From: Phallusia mammillata
Taxonomy: Eukaryota > Chordata > Ascidiacea > Phlebobranchia > Ascidiidae
Direction: 5' to 3'
Assembly: GCA_003260075.1 (NCBI GenBank)
Contig: QLIY01000806.1
Coordinates: 1-64,000, forward strand
DNA: 64,000 nt
The notes below the pieces were generated by a model. It had not been told where the DNA came from. It was given only the letters and a program-made list of their open reading frames with translations, and searched no databases. This document shows positions 12,501-21,848 of the stretch, one piece after another (the first letter of the stretch is position 1; each line of letters starts with the position of its first letter). Both the position numbers and the translations under genes were made by a program.

Positions 12501-15500
12501 TTTTGCAGGTTGTCATTTATGGCGAGATAAACACGATCAAAATGTTTGTGAAGCAACGACGGACCGCTTCCTTGGTTACCAACCACATGCTGGTGTTAAA
12601 TCTAGCTGTTGCCGATTTTCTGATGGCGATTTATTTGTTAATGCTGGGAATAGCAGGAGCAGTGTACAGTGGAAGTTATTGCTCACAATCACTCTCATGG
12701 CTCACCAGTCGACCCTGTGTTGCTATGGGAGTGCTGGTTGTGCTTTCGAGTGAGACTTCAACACTTACTATGATATTACTCACTGCAAGTCGACTTTACG
12801 CGATATTTCGGGTAAGTTTACTTGAACTAATTGGAATTAAATAACTCAAACCAGTGGTCGGCAACCACCGGTCCGCGATGAGTTCGTTACCGGGCCATAT
12901 AAATTTTCAGGTTAAATGCTCTAAAACATTTTGGCCATGTATCTCGGGGGTGATAAACTAATTTAGGCGTTTTTTGGCTTAATATTTGTAGTTTCTTGAA
13001 GACCTGTCCGCGATAAAATTTCACTTTCAAAAACGGTCCGCAGTGTCAAAAAGATTGCCGACCCCAAATTTCTCCAGCGATTTCCCAAAATGCACTAAGG
13101 GCTCTTTTTGGTATTTAAATGAAACACTTGGGTCTTTAAAACTACTTAGCAGTCACCCAAACCAAACCTTAAAAAAAAGTCTCTTAAAACTACTTAGCGG
13201 TCACCCAAACCAAACCTTAAAAAAAAACCTTAAAACTACTTAGCGGTCACCCAAACCAAACCTTAAAAAAAACCTGGTCCTAAGTATATGCTTAAGCCTT
13301 AACTTAGATCAGGGGTTCCCAAACTTTTTTGGTCTGTGGCCCAAATGTCTATTTAATAGCGATTCCTGGCCCACCACGTGCTGTAAATTTGGGCACCAAC
13401 AAAAAAATAACTCAAAAACAGGCGAAATTATCCAGCAATTTATTTTTAATGAGATACATGCTCCTGAAATTTGGCTACAAGATTCAGAATTCTTTGCAAA
13501 AATTAAGTTTTTCAAAACAAGGCGCATAATATCTACAGTATAACAAAACAGTAGAAACTGTTCAAATGGCTCTTGGCCCATTGAAAATGTCTTGGTGACC
13601 CACTACTGGGTCCCCCCCCCCGTAGAATCTATTCAAATGGCTCTGTGGCCCATTGAAAATGTCTTGGTGACCCACTACTGGGCCATGGCCCACAGTTTGG
13701 GAACCACTGACTTAGATCAAGCGAATTTAAATGCGAAAAATTAGACCAACAGTTTTATTGTTTGTTTGTTGGCCCTGGGTGTGACCAACTTAAGTTAAGG
13801 GGACCTAAGTGTAATTAACATAAGCTACATGATACTGAGTGGACTGAATTTAGTCGGGTATTGGTGTGTTAAATTAAGTAAAAAAATACTTTGCTTGAGT
13901 TAAGTAAAAAAGTATATTTTACGAAAATGTGTGCTTTACTTACGTTAAGTGGAAAAGTATGCTTTACTTAAAATATGTGGAAAAGTATGCTTTACTTAAA
14001 ATATGTGGAAAAGTGTGCTTTACTTAAAATATGTGGAAAAGTATGCTTTACTTAAGTTAAATAGAAAAAAAGTGTGTTTTACTTAAGTGAAAAAAGTATG
14101 CTTTACTTAAGTCAGGTGCATCTAAGTCAGTGGTTCTCAAACTCGGTTTTCGGGGCCGCATGCGGCTCCCAACTACTTATTTTGCGGCTCGCACCAGACC
14201 TCACAAAACCACCAAACATTGCTATTTTAGCTTTTAAAGTCATAATCTTTAGTGATTTTCTCAAGGTTTCGTTTTTTTGCGGCTCCCTACACACTTAAAA
14301 AATACCATTTGGCCCCGACAATAAAAAAGTTTGAGAACCACTGATCTAAGTGAACTCCACATCATGAGGAAGCTTAAGCTAGTGTTTTTCTTGCAGCCAA
14401 TCCAGTCTATGAATAAGCCGACTGCAACCCAGATGTTCCTGCTTATTTCTCTCGCATGGCTTTTATCCTTGGCCGCAGCGCTGGTACCTCTCTCGCATGT
14501 CTTCCAGCAAACGTTTGTCGAGAAAGCTTTATTGAGGGACAATGTCTTCTTCGGTGGCATAATCGTTCACTTTACAAGCGCGAAATCATTTGTGACCAAG
14601 CTTCTCACATATTCTCCCCAATTCGCCAACACCACAAAAACTGACATCAATTTTCTGGAAGGATTTTCCAATTGGCACGAAATTGAAGGATTCCTTGCAA
14701 CTCATGCACCTAACTCAAACTTCCTGAACATTGCTAATTATTTTGGGTAAGTACAACTAAGCGATGAACATCTAAGGGTTCGAATCCCACCAAAGGCCAT
14801 ATTTTTTTACCCAATTTATGTATTGCTAAATGGGACTGCTTGAGTGTCTGCAACAGGCCTGACGTACTATGAAAGAATTATTTCAGCTTCGTATTGGTCC
14901 TTACTGTTTTGGAATCTTGAAGTCATGTACAAGCCCGGTTGCTAATTATAACGCCAGATAAATAATGTTTAAAGTTATTTGTAATAATTATATTGAACCT
15001 ATGCATATATTGCCTGATTCTAAAGTCATAAATTCACAGTGGTTTCAAAATTGATTCCAACATTTCTACTCTTAGCGCAATGTCGCCCTAGAAAAAGACA
15101 AAATGCATCAAATTAAAATCTATTTATGAAATACTTGTTTGATTTCTATAACCAGCTCACACCTTGGAACTTATAAACTTCTTTTAGTAAGTTGTTATTA
15201 TGTATGCTTATTGTTCAGGTATTACAGCGCCAACAGCGTATGTGTTCCAAATCTCTTTGTTACAAGAAGCGATCGCGCTTGGAAATATTCCCTCGGAATT
15301 TCAATCTTTAACTTCTTGGCTTTCGTGTTTGTTGCCACTGCTTACGTCATAATTATGATTCGCGCCAAAAAAGCGACGAAAATTCGAAAGAGTAAATCCA
15401 AGGGCTCGAATAAAAACACAGGTAGGCTACTGTATCGTTTACCAACAATTTTGGTACTTTATTGGCCCAAGTATGATTTTGTCACTGTTTAGATTTCTTT

Positions 15501-15917
15501 GCTTGAAACAATAACACTTATATTTCTTGTTCAGAGAAAACCAAGAGGCTCCATATCAGTAAAGTAATTTTTTTACGATTCCGCTCTTACTTTACTAATG
15601 CTTTCCTACTGATAACTTGCGACCACCTCGTTTCAGAAATTCAACGCAAGATTATTCGTCTGATCATCACTGATTTCTGTTGCTGGATTCCACTGTCCAT
15701 CATGGTTTTCATCAACTTCAGTGGAGTAAAGATCGACAGCATCTCATATGCAGTAGCTGCGATCGTTCTTCTGCCGATCAACAGCGCCCTTAATCCCATT
15801 CTGTATTCCAATTTTGTTGATAAACTGCTGGAGAAACTGAACTCCAACAAGGCAAAACGGCAACCGAGTTTTTCTCGTGGATTTAATACAAGATCGGTTC
15901 AAATATCTGAGATGTAG
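4888..15917 (+). CDS. LDLa-repeat LGR/relaxin-receptor-like GPCR (paralogue B, frameshifted)
   Basis: Exons, by splice sites and phase: 4888-4948 (signal peptide), 5405-5531, 5780-6117, 6185-6388, 6581-6697, 7378-7446, 8041-8257, 9072-9344, 9920-10054, 11157-11321, 12509-12811, 14397-14746, 15219-15421, optional 15535-15558, 15637-15917. The product would be about 955 residues. The ectodomain carries about nine LDLa modules (CDGYLDCDDGSDE, CDFTINCDNAQDE, GDCEDWSDEC). The 7TM domain then shows GN in TM1, LNLAVADF in TM2, a Cys before TM3, a Trp in TM4, CCWIP in TM6 and NSALNPILY in TM7. These are LGR/RXFP/GRL101 features, so a plasma-membrane receptor is likely; ligand unknown. The third exon is 338 nt where its intact paralogue phase requires 339: one base is missing near 5829 (CACCGAGACTACTCTG against CACCGAGACTATATCTG), which breaks the frame. 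This is either a pseudogene lesion or a base-call error. No LRR exon was found. Confidence 0.8.
5009..5176. mobile_element. hAT-type non-autonomous element with perfect 8-bp TSD
   Basis: It starts CAGTGGAGGGATTCA and ends GAATCCCACCACTG, flanked on both sides by GCTACATG (5001-5008 and 5177-5184). A second-haplotype copy of its left end begins at 4481 with the same target sequence and is cut at 4515. A ten-C run at 5097 replaces part of the interior. Confidence 0.75.
5097..5106. repeat. Ten-C run inside a hAT-type element
   Basis: Compared with the related element at 35281, the run replaces about 25 bases (the stretch between CATTGACA and TCGCTGATC), so here it marks a gap and not an overlap. 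Confidence 0.6.
6452..6542. repeat. 91-base pure C tract
   Basis: An uninterrupted C homopolymer in intron 4 of receptor B. Such purity and length are unusual in animal DNA and it is probably a filled gap of the same kind as the ten-C runs. Confidence 0.6.
7019..7028. repeat. Ten-C run joining duplicated flanks
   Basis: 6927-7018 recurs at 7029-7120. Confidence 0.8.
7655..7885 (-). mobile_element. tRNA-derived SINE, near full-length copy
   Basis: On the minus strand it reads from a tRNA-like head (GTGGGTTCTAATCCCACC in B-box position) through GGCTAGATTTTTCTAGCC-like and CATATGG...GCTTGGTGACCGGCTGAT phrases to a tail GGGCTGATCCCAGTTATGAA then TTTATGTTCATC. The same order recurs in the other copies listed. 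It lies in an intron of receptor B. Confidence 0.75.
8660..8712 (+). repeat. Short dispersed B-box-containing repeat, copy 1
   Basis: CGGGATTCGAACCCAGGA followed by a GGGGACGAAACCCGATCAC phrase. A close relative occurs at 49239-49280 and a degraded one at 49140-49193. Confidence 0.5.
9686..9790 (+). mobile_element. tRNA-derived SINE, partial
   Basis: Contains the B-box phrase GTGGGTTCGAATCCCACT followed by GCCTTGCCATATGGGAATGC and TTGGTGACCGACGGATTCGG. The A-box half is missing. Confidence 0.65.
10392..10402. repeat. C run (11) near duplicated flanks
   Basis: 10361-10391 recurs at 10448-10477, inside the SINE cluster. Confidence 0.6.
10743..10752. repeat. Ten-C run joining duplicated flanks
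   Basis: 10571-10742 recurs at 10753-10899. Confidence 0.75.
11016..11080 (+). CDS. Partial duplicate of the LDLa/TM1 exon (haplotype copy)
   Basis: After an acceptor ending ttttag this repeats the start of the true exon at 11157 (GVGDCEDWSDECPS) with several silent changes, then is cut by the ten-C run at 11081. Its upstream intron is duplicated too (10950-11015 matching 11091-11156). It is read as the other haplotype's contig end and not as an additional exon. Confidence 0.65.
11081..11090. repeat. Ten-C run joining duplicated flanks, cuts an exon copy
   Basis: 10950-11080 recurs at 11091-11224; the left copy of an LDLa exon is truncated here. Confidence 0.85.
11402..11914. mobile_element. 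hAT-type element (CAGTGGTTCTCAAC ends)
   Basis: Inverted ends CAGTGGTTCTCAACTGGTGG and its complement at 11895-11914 (GTTGAGAACCACTG). The interior (11465-11627) is repeated at 11638-11806 via a ten-C run. Flanking 8-mers AAATAGAG and GATTAGAG are an imperfect target duplication. It lies in an intron of receptor B. Confidence 0.65.
11628..11637. repeat. Ten-C run joining duplicated flanks
   Basis: 11465-11627 recurs at 11638-11806. Confidence 0.85.
11960..12330. mobile_element. hAT-type element, 'gggcccg' family, copy 1
   Basis: Rich in GGGTTCGGG/CCCGAACC phrases and ending CCGTTTACAACTCTG. It is related to copies at 33330-33812 and 46864-47181, which show CAGAGTTGTAA...TTACAGCTCTG inverted ends. 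The left end of this copy is degraded, so the start is approximate. Confidence 0.5.
12852..13064. mobile_element. hAT-type element (CAGTGGTCGGCAAC ends)
   Basis: Left end CAGTGGTCGGCAACCACCGG; right end near GATTGCCGACCC. Interior phrases ggtccgcg and gataaaatttcac recur in the element at 26455-26661 and at 39846-40046, marking one subfamily. No clear target duplication. Confidence 0.6.
13125..13275. repeat. Tandem repeat, about 45-50-bp unit
   Basis: Three copies of AAAACTACTTAGCGGTCACC followed by CAAACCAAACCTTAAAAAAA, in an intron of receptor B. Confidence 0.8.
13310..13709. mobile_element. hAT-type element with perfect 8-bp TSD
   Basis: Inverted ends CAGGGGTTCCCAAACTTT and TTTGGGAACCACTG, flanked by ACTTAGAT at 13302-13309 and 13710-13717. 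Its interior is partly doubled across the ten-C run 13612-13621. Confidence 0.8.
13612..13621. repeat. Ten-C run joining duplicated flanks
   Basis: 13551-13611 recurs at 13622-13690. Confidence 0.75.
13880..14115. repeat. Tandem repeat, about 30-bp unit
   Basis: At least six copies of GGAAAAGTATGCTTTACTTA-type units with AAATATGT or AGTTAAGT spacers, next to the hAT element at 14128. Confidence 0.8.
14128..14343. mobile_element. hAT-type element with perfect 8-bp TSD
   Basis: Ends CAGTGGTTCTCAAACTC and GTTTGAGAACCACTG, flanked by ATCTAAGT on both sides (14120-14127, 14344-14351). It lies just upstream of the receptor B exon at 14397. Confidence 0.8.
15535..15558 (+). CDS. Candidate 24-nt cassette exon in receptor B
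   Basis: Between the TM5 and TM6 exons a short segment is flanked by an acceptor (cttgttcag) and a donor (gtaaag). It is 24 nt, enters and leaves in phase 1, and encodes a basic stretch EKTKRLHI. Inclusion or skipping both keep the frame into the TM6 exon at 15637, so it could lengthen intracellular loop 3, where G-protein contacts are made. No equivalent is evident in the paralogue at 26265. Confidence 0.4.
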
Positions 15918-16623
15918 TTTTTCCGGCTCCGCTATTATTATAAACAACGGACTGATTGTGAGCATAACGCATTCAGGCGTTGCCCGCCCACCGATGATAA
16001 AAATGAAACAAACAAACAAACAATTTGTGCTTCATAGAGATCATAATTTTCACCGCCAATGGGGATTTCCCAGTTTTGCAACCAACAGACATCGAATTAA
16101 AAAAATTGAGCAATGTTTTTAAATGAAAACTGAAATAAATAACGTTTAAAAGTCAAATGAAAAGCGAGCATGGTTTTGCGTTACGCCAGAACAATATTCA
16201 CTACCGTTACAAATTGTAAAGTTTTAAAATAAAAATAAATCGACGTTGAAACAGATAGGCTTTAAACCGTCTAAAACTTAAACCATGTTTGAACGTGCTT
16301 TCTTTTGCCTTGTCACAAGTTGTTTCACTTTGATTATTTGATTGAACAACATTTTGTAATTTTGCTTGGAAATTTCGTCGTTTTTTTATGCAACAATGTA
16401 GTGCTTCATGCTTTTTATAACTATGGAAATCACTGGTTTAATGTATTTTGCACAGATATAATTAGAAATTAAAAGTTGTTTTGATTTAAAATTCTTTTAT
16501 ACTCATATATATATATAGAGAGAGACATTAAAATGTTTTGTTTTGTAATTTTTTGTTGGTTTACAGTACACCCTGCCTAAAATTATTTTTTCGTGTTGTA
16601 GCAGCTGTATACTTTGTAATATC
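15918..16623. other. Receptor B 3' region to HOGA1 5' region
   Basis: A stretch of 706 bases after the receptor stop. AATAAA-type sequences near 16133 and 16229 could serve as poly(A) signals. A TA-rich microsatellite (about 16505-16517) is followed by GA repeats. No coding segment is seen. The HOGA1 promoter presumably lies in the right part, but no specific motif is recognised. Confidence 0.45.
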
Positions 16624-19600
16624 ATGGCAAGGGTGATGAATAAAATAAGATTTGCAAGGGTGTTGCACTTGTCACAAAGTCATGTTAGAGTGACCAGGAG
16701 CATCTTTCTGTCTGACAAAAGGTGCCAGTCCACTTGTTCTGATATTAGCGGAATATTTCCTCCAATTCCGACTCCGTTTATGAACAATGGAGATATTTAC
16801 TATGAAAAGTTGAGGCAGAACTTAACAAAATGGAATGATTACGATTTTGCAGGTAAATTGATTAAAAATAATCATCCTGTTTCTGAGCTAAACAGGTCGA
16901 ATGATATTACTGCCAATAATTTATCCAATACACATGCTTACACGCCACTGTCATGCTTGATTATTGGTCAAAATCAGATATAGTTTAATATAGATTTAAT
17001 GAATGTGTGTGTTTTTCTTATTACCCTGTTCATATAAGCCAGTAATCTTTTGTGGTTGCATAACCTTTTATAAAGTCTGTGCAACCCCATTTTCAAATAA
17101 CACCATTGGGAAAAACTTTTTTTTTAATGCATTCAAGGAACCATCTCAATGACAACTTAGGGCAGTGGTTCCCAACCTTTATCTACGAAAATTCCCTTAA
17201 CAATTTGAAACTTCACAGGTTATATTCCCAGAGCTGAATTGCCTATTTACAATAACATGTACAAATTAGTTATTTCGTCCCCTTAAGTTTTAAAATTCCT
17301 CATTTGGAAGGAATTCCTCTGGGGTTGGGAACCACTGACTTAGGTGATGAACACGCCAGATTAAAAACAATCACTACAAGCTGATCTAAGTTTGTGTACA
17401 TTTGGTTTCAGGGTACGTCGTTCAGGGCTCAAACGGGGAATACCCTCTATTAACAACAGATGAAAGGTTGGATCTTGTGCAAGAAATTAAAGACTTTATT
17501 CCGGACAACAAACTGGTGCTGGCAGGTGCCGGCTGTGAATGTAGGTGAAAGTTTATTAAACCTAAAATATACAGAATCGCTTGGTGCATGTATATTTTGC
17601 TTGTCTTGGACCACCATGTACTAGTACACTAAACTTAAAATAGCATGTTCAAAAAAAGTGTTCAAAAATATTTTGGTAAACTAAAGCCTTTTTCAGGATT
17701 ACTAAGTCAGGGCTTCTCAAACTGTGGGTCGAGAAATAAAATTTAGGGGTCGCGAAACATTATGCATTGTTATGTTATTGCCACAATAAATTGTATACAT
17801 TGTTTAAACATCATTCATGTGTATAGGCTATAGCCATCAAGGGGTCATGTAGAAATTTCTTCAATTAAATAGGGTCGCAGGGCAAAAAAGTTTGAGAAGC
17901 CCTGACCTTAGTATGTCATTAACCATATTTTTTTCTTCTTCTGGTTGTGTCCTTTGGAAGTTAGGTAAAGAAAGTGAGTTTTTTTAACTGGATCAACTGA
18001 AGCAAGGGATCCCTGGTTACTGGCAACAACAATTGAATAACATATATGACTTTGTTTACAGCCACAAGCGCAACCATCGAGATGTCAAATAAGATGGCTG
18101 ACAATGGGGCAGATGCCGTCCTGATTGTAACACCAGGATATTATAAAAACCAAATGGGACATAGAGCACTGCTTGACCATTACACTCAGGTTATAAGCTA
18201 TTTATTCATTTTTAACAACCAACGGTTTAATTAAAACTCTGTTAGATAGGCCAGAGAGTTTTGTGTGTTGTCTGGCATTGAAACACTTGTTCAACAGGAT
18301 TCTGCATTGTAAATTTAACTTTAATCTTTAAGGAGTATACACAAGCATATGGGGACAAGAGGGGACACTTGTAATGCTTACAAATGTACTTTAATATTTC
18401 TATGTTTATTTCATATTTCTAATAAACATAGAAAATATTAACTGTTACAGATTTGCTTTTGTCGGCAAGCGCAGAGAGATATACTGTTGTGAAACAAAAT
18501 GTTAAGTTTCAACATAAATCAACTGTATGTTGTTAACAAAAGTTGACTTTTATAAAGGTTGCTGATAAGAGTAAGGTTCCTGTGGTATTATACAACGTCC
18601 CAGCAAACACAGGAGTTGTGATTCCAGTGAAAACTGTTGTTCATCTTTCCTCACATCCAAATATAATCGGAATAAAAGACAGTGGAGGTGATGTAAGTAT
18701 TACTGGAGTTGCCGATTGTTTTATTTAATGTTACTTTTGTAAATTAATCATGAACATTACTGCTAAAGAAGTGGTGTATAAAGAATACAGTAAAGACTAT
18801 GATTAAATTCAAGTCCTGTATAGTGTTCTTAACTTTTGTAATTAACAAACATTTCCATAGTATAATCAAAAATATAACTGCTAGAGAACTTGTGTATAAA
18901 GAATACATCTAGCAGACATCTCAACATAAACTGTTGTCATCATCAGTGCAATGTCATTTCTATAGCTTTTTCGGCATTCTGATTTTGACCATATTACCAT
19001 CTAAACCGGTCTCCGCTTTGGTTACCAGTTTATAGGCCAGACTGAACCATTTTGTAAACATGTAAAACCTAAACTTTTAAACATATGATCCATCCACATT
19101 AATGCCTTTTTTATTTTTGTTCATTTTTTCAACAGATCAGTAGAATTGGCCGAATCATACATGAGACGAGAGACAGTAAAGGTTTCCAAATTTTAGCTGG
19201 TTCTGCTGGCTTCCTGAGGGCCAGTTATGCTCTTGGTGCGGTTGGTGGAGTTTGTGCGCTCGCTAATGTACTGGGTGCAGAGGTTTGTTTGCTCGACCAA
19301 CTGTGTAGGGAAGAGAAATGGTCGGAAGCGAAGTACCTGCAGCACCGACTTATTGCTCCAAATGCTGCTGTGAGTTTATTAGAAATGGCTTAAATAATAT
19401 TTAAGTTGGCATTTATGCACAGACAAATTGTTTTAATTTTCAAACAGCTAGTCTCCTTTTAATAATTTCGAAATTATATCTGAATTTGGCAAGTGGATTG
19501 CATTGCACACAACTAATATTAGTGTAAAAGTATTTTTAACACATTTTACCCACAATAGTATGATTGTCAACAAATAAGCATTAAAAATCTCTTTATGCTG

Positions 19601-20344
19601 TCATCATTTTAACCCAACAACAGAATGTTGTTTACCTGATATCTAAATTTTAACCAATAATAAAAAAGCCTTTACCAAAACAATCCTAGTATGCCAGGCC
19701 TATTAAAGGCGTTATAATGAATCAGCCACTCTCCCAAGCATTCCCATGTGGCAAGGCACAGGCTAGAACAATCTAGCCTGTGGTGGGATTCAAACCCGCG
19801 ACAGGAGTCTTTCCAGGACTTGCACTCTACCAAGTGAGCTACATGAGGGTGCTGTGATTGCTGGTCTGCATAGACGCTTCAGGGCTGATCCCAGTTGTGA
19901 ATTTATGCTCATTACACCAACTACATTGTAATGTGTAATTTGGTTTTAGATTTTGCACATAAAAACGGTACATAATAGCAGAAAAAATCACAGGCACTGT
20001 TGCCTGCCTCGTATGCTGCATATGTCAGCTTCGTAGTAGGGGATTGCCAGATTGACCAGTATCAGTTAAGATGAATATGTTTATCTTACCAACAACAATT
20101 TTTCCTTGTATCTCCTTGAATAAGGAACTGAAAATGCATGTTAGGCGAAATATTCCTTGACTGTTTCTGTTAGTATTATTATTTTTTTGTTCAGATAACT
20201 TCAGAATATGGTGTACCAGGCCTTAAGGCAGTGATGGAGTGGTACGGCTACTACGGTGGGGTCCCACGAGCCCCGCTACAACCCCTTGGTCCAGACGATG
20301 TGAAGAGGATCAGAAAAACATTTGAACTGAATGGATTTCTGTAG
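16624..20344 (+). CDS. HOGA1: 4-hydroxy-2-oxoglutarate aldolase, mitochondrial
   Basis: Six exons join cleanly in phase: 16624-16852, 17412-17540, 18062-18189, 18558-18692, 19136-19369, 20195-20344, for 334 residues (human HOGA1 is 327). HOGA1 belongs to the DapA/dihydrodipicolinate-synthase TIM-barrel family and cleaves 4-hydroxy-2-oxoglutarate to pyruvate and glyoxylate in mitochondrial hydroxyproline breakdown. Seen here: a basic, Ser/Arg-rich N terminus of about 37 residues fitting a mitochondrial targeting peptide, then [10 protein letters not shown], the substrate-loop motif [18 protein letters not shown] with the active-site tyrosine, and GIKDSGGD whose lysine is the Schiff-base residue of the family. 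The C-terminal [14 protein letters not shown] matches vertebrate HOGA1 closely. All key residues are present, so it should be active. It sits between the two LDLa receptors and is convergent with EMC3. Introns carry hAT-type elements and a SINE but the exons are intact. Confidence 0.95.
17163..17337. mobile_element. hAT-type element in HOGA1 intron 1
   Basis: Ends CAGTGGTTCCCAACC and GGTTGGGAACCACTG, a 15-bp perfect inverted repeat. Flanks ACTTAGGG and ACTTAGGT are a 7/8 target duplication. Confidence 0.8.
17708..17904. mobile_element. hAT-type element in HOGA1 intron 2
   Basis: Ends CAGGGCTTCTCAAACT and AGTTTGAGAAGCCCTG are inverted repeats. Flanking bases are only partly similar. Confidence 0.65.
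19687..19920 (-). mobile_element. tRNA-derived SINE in HOGA1 intron 5
   Basis: Minus-strand head with TAGCTCACTTGGTAGAG and GCGGGTTTGAATCCCACC, then the body. An adjoining tail (GACGCTTCAGGGCTGATCCC) follows in plus orientation at 19870-19920. Confidence 0.65.
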
Positions 20345-21261
20345 GCTTTTGTTTTTTAAATTCCAGCCTAAATCGTTTGCAATGGTGCAACTATTTTTGT
20401 ACTTTTTATCATGTATTAATTGCGCCTTTTGTATAGCTGTGTCGTGTAAGAACTGTGACTTTCTAGTTCATAGTGTTTTGATAAATGGACCATATCAGTC
20501 ATTTTTATGGTATGTTTGCTGCTCAACGGTGTGCATAAACGATTAACAACTAAACGTTTACTGGGTGCTTGGACTTAATGCCTCAGGAAATGAAAATGAG
20601 CCAAAAATCTTCACTTGTGTCAATTGTTCTCACAATAACAGAAGGGTATTTGGATTTAAGAAAATTGGATTCAACTCCAGTCATTGCATGGGATATCCTA
20701 ATTAATGTGCACAAAACAGAGCTTCTTAACCGGATAAATAGGGCCCACTTTCAATACTTAAAATAAAATTATGTTTAAACATCATACTTATCTGTTCATA
20801 AATCTAATTATAACCTAAATTCCAACTAACATGACTTATCATTTAGCTGTTTTAGCAAACGTTCATCACCAGTGATAAAAGGTTACACTGTTTACACCAG
20901 TTAATGAACACTTGAGATGCACAAAACATTAAAAAGGTGCAAACCAAGGGTTGCTACAACATTTAAACAATCAAGCATGTCATTTTTTCAGCCTGTTTGG
21001 GCCTTCATATTCTCAGTTAAAAAATCATTTTATTTTTAAAAGTAGTGGTTGATTGTAAGGATTGGTTTATATCAATTGCAGACACTCTGGTTAATTGCAT
21101 AAATCAGATTTGCAAGTTGGGTATGCAATTAACCAGAATTTGGTGAGTGTTTTTGCAAAAAACAAATCGTCAAAGAGACACAAATTTTCCCACACTATTG
21201 GATACACGAAAAGAGCATTGCATAAATGCTAGGATGAACAATATGCGATGCCAAGCACGAA

Positions 21262-21271
21262 CCCCCCCCCC
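21262..21271. repeat. Ten-C run joining duplicated blocks
   Basis: 20576-20870 recurs at 21272-21567, in an alternating A-B-A'-B' arrangement with the next run. Confidence 0.8.
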
Positions 21272-21567
21272 TAATGCCTCAGGAAATGAAAATGAGCCAA
21301 AAATCTTCACTTGTGTCAAATGTTTTCTCACACTGTCAGAAGGGTATTTAGTTTTAGGAAAATATGGATTCAACTCCAGTCATTGCGTGAGATATTCCTA
21401 TTCAATGTGCACAAAACAGAGCTTCTTAACCGGATTAATGGGGCCCACTTTCAATACTTATAATGAAAAATAAAATTATGTTTAAACATCATACTTATCT
21501 GTTCATAGATCTAATTATAACCTAATATCAAACTAACATGACTTATCATTTAGCTGTTTTGGCAAAT

Positions 21568-21577
21568 CCCCCCCCCC
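21568..21577. repeat. Ten-C run joining duplicated blocks
   Basis: 21115-21261 recurs at 21578-21727. Confidence 0.8.
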
Positions 21578-21848
21578 AGTTGGGTATGCAATTAACCAGA
21601 ATTTGGTGAGTGTTTTTGCAAAAAAACAAATCGTCAAAGTGACACAAACTTTCCCACACTATTGGATACACGAAGTGAGCATTGCATAAAAGCTAGGGTG
21701 AACAATATGCAATGCCAAGCACGAAGGCAAGCATTGCATAAGCATTTATTAACAAAAATGCAATGCCAAGTTTATTTCCACGCACTAGACAACATATCAG
21801 CACACAACATATAATTAAATCTCGTTCTGGTATTTGCTTGCTGAAATA

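Larger units (their letters stand above)
20345..21848. other. Convergent intergenic region HOGA1 / EMC3, duplicated by assembly
   Basis: No gene. The segment 20576-20870 recurs at 21272-21567 and 21115-21261 recurs at 21578-21727, with ten-C runs at 21262 and 21568 between them, so the true distance between the two stop codons is probably several hundred bases shorter. An AATAAA-containing stretch near 20761-20770 could end the HOGA1 transcript. Confidence 0.6.
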
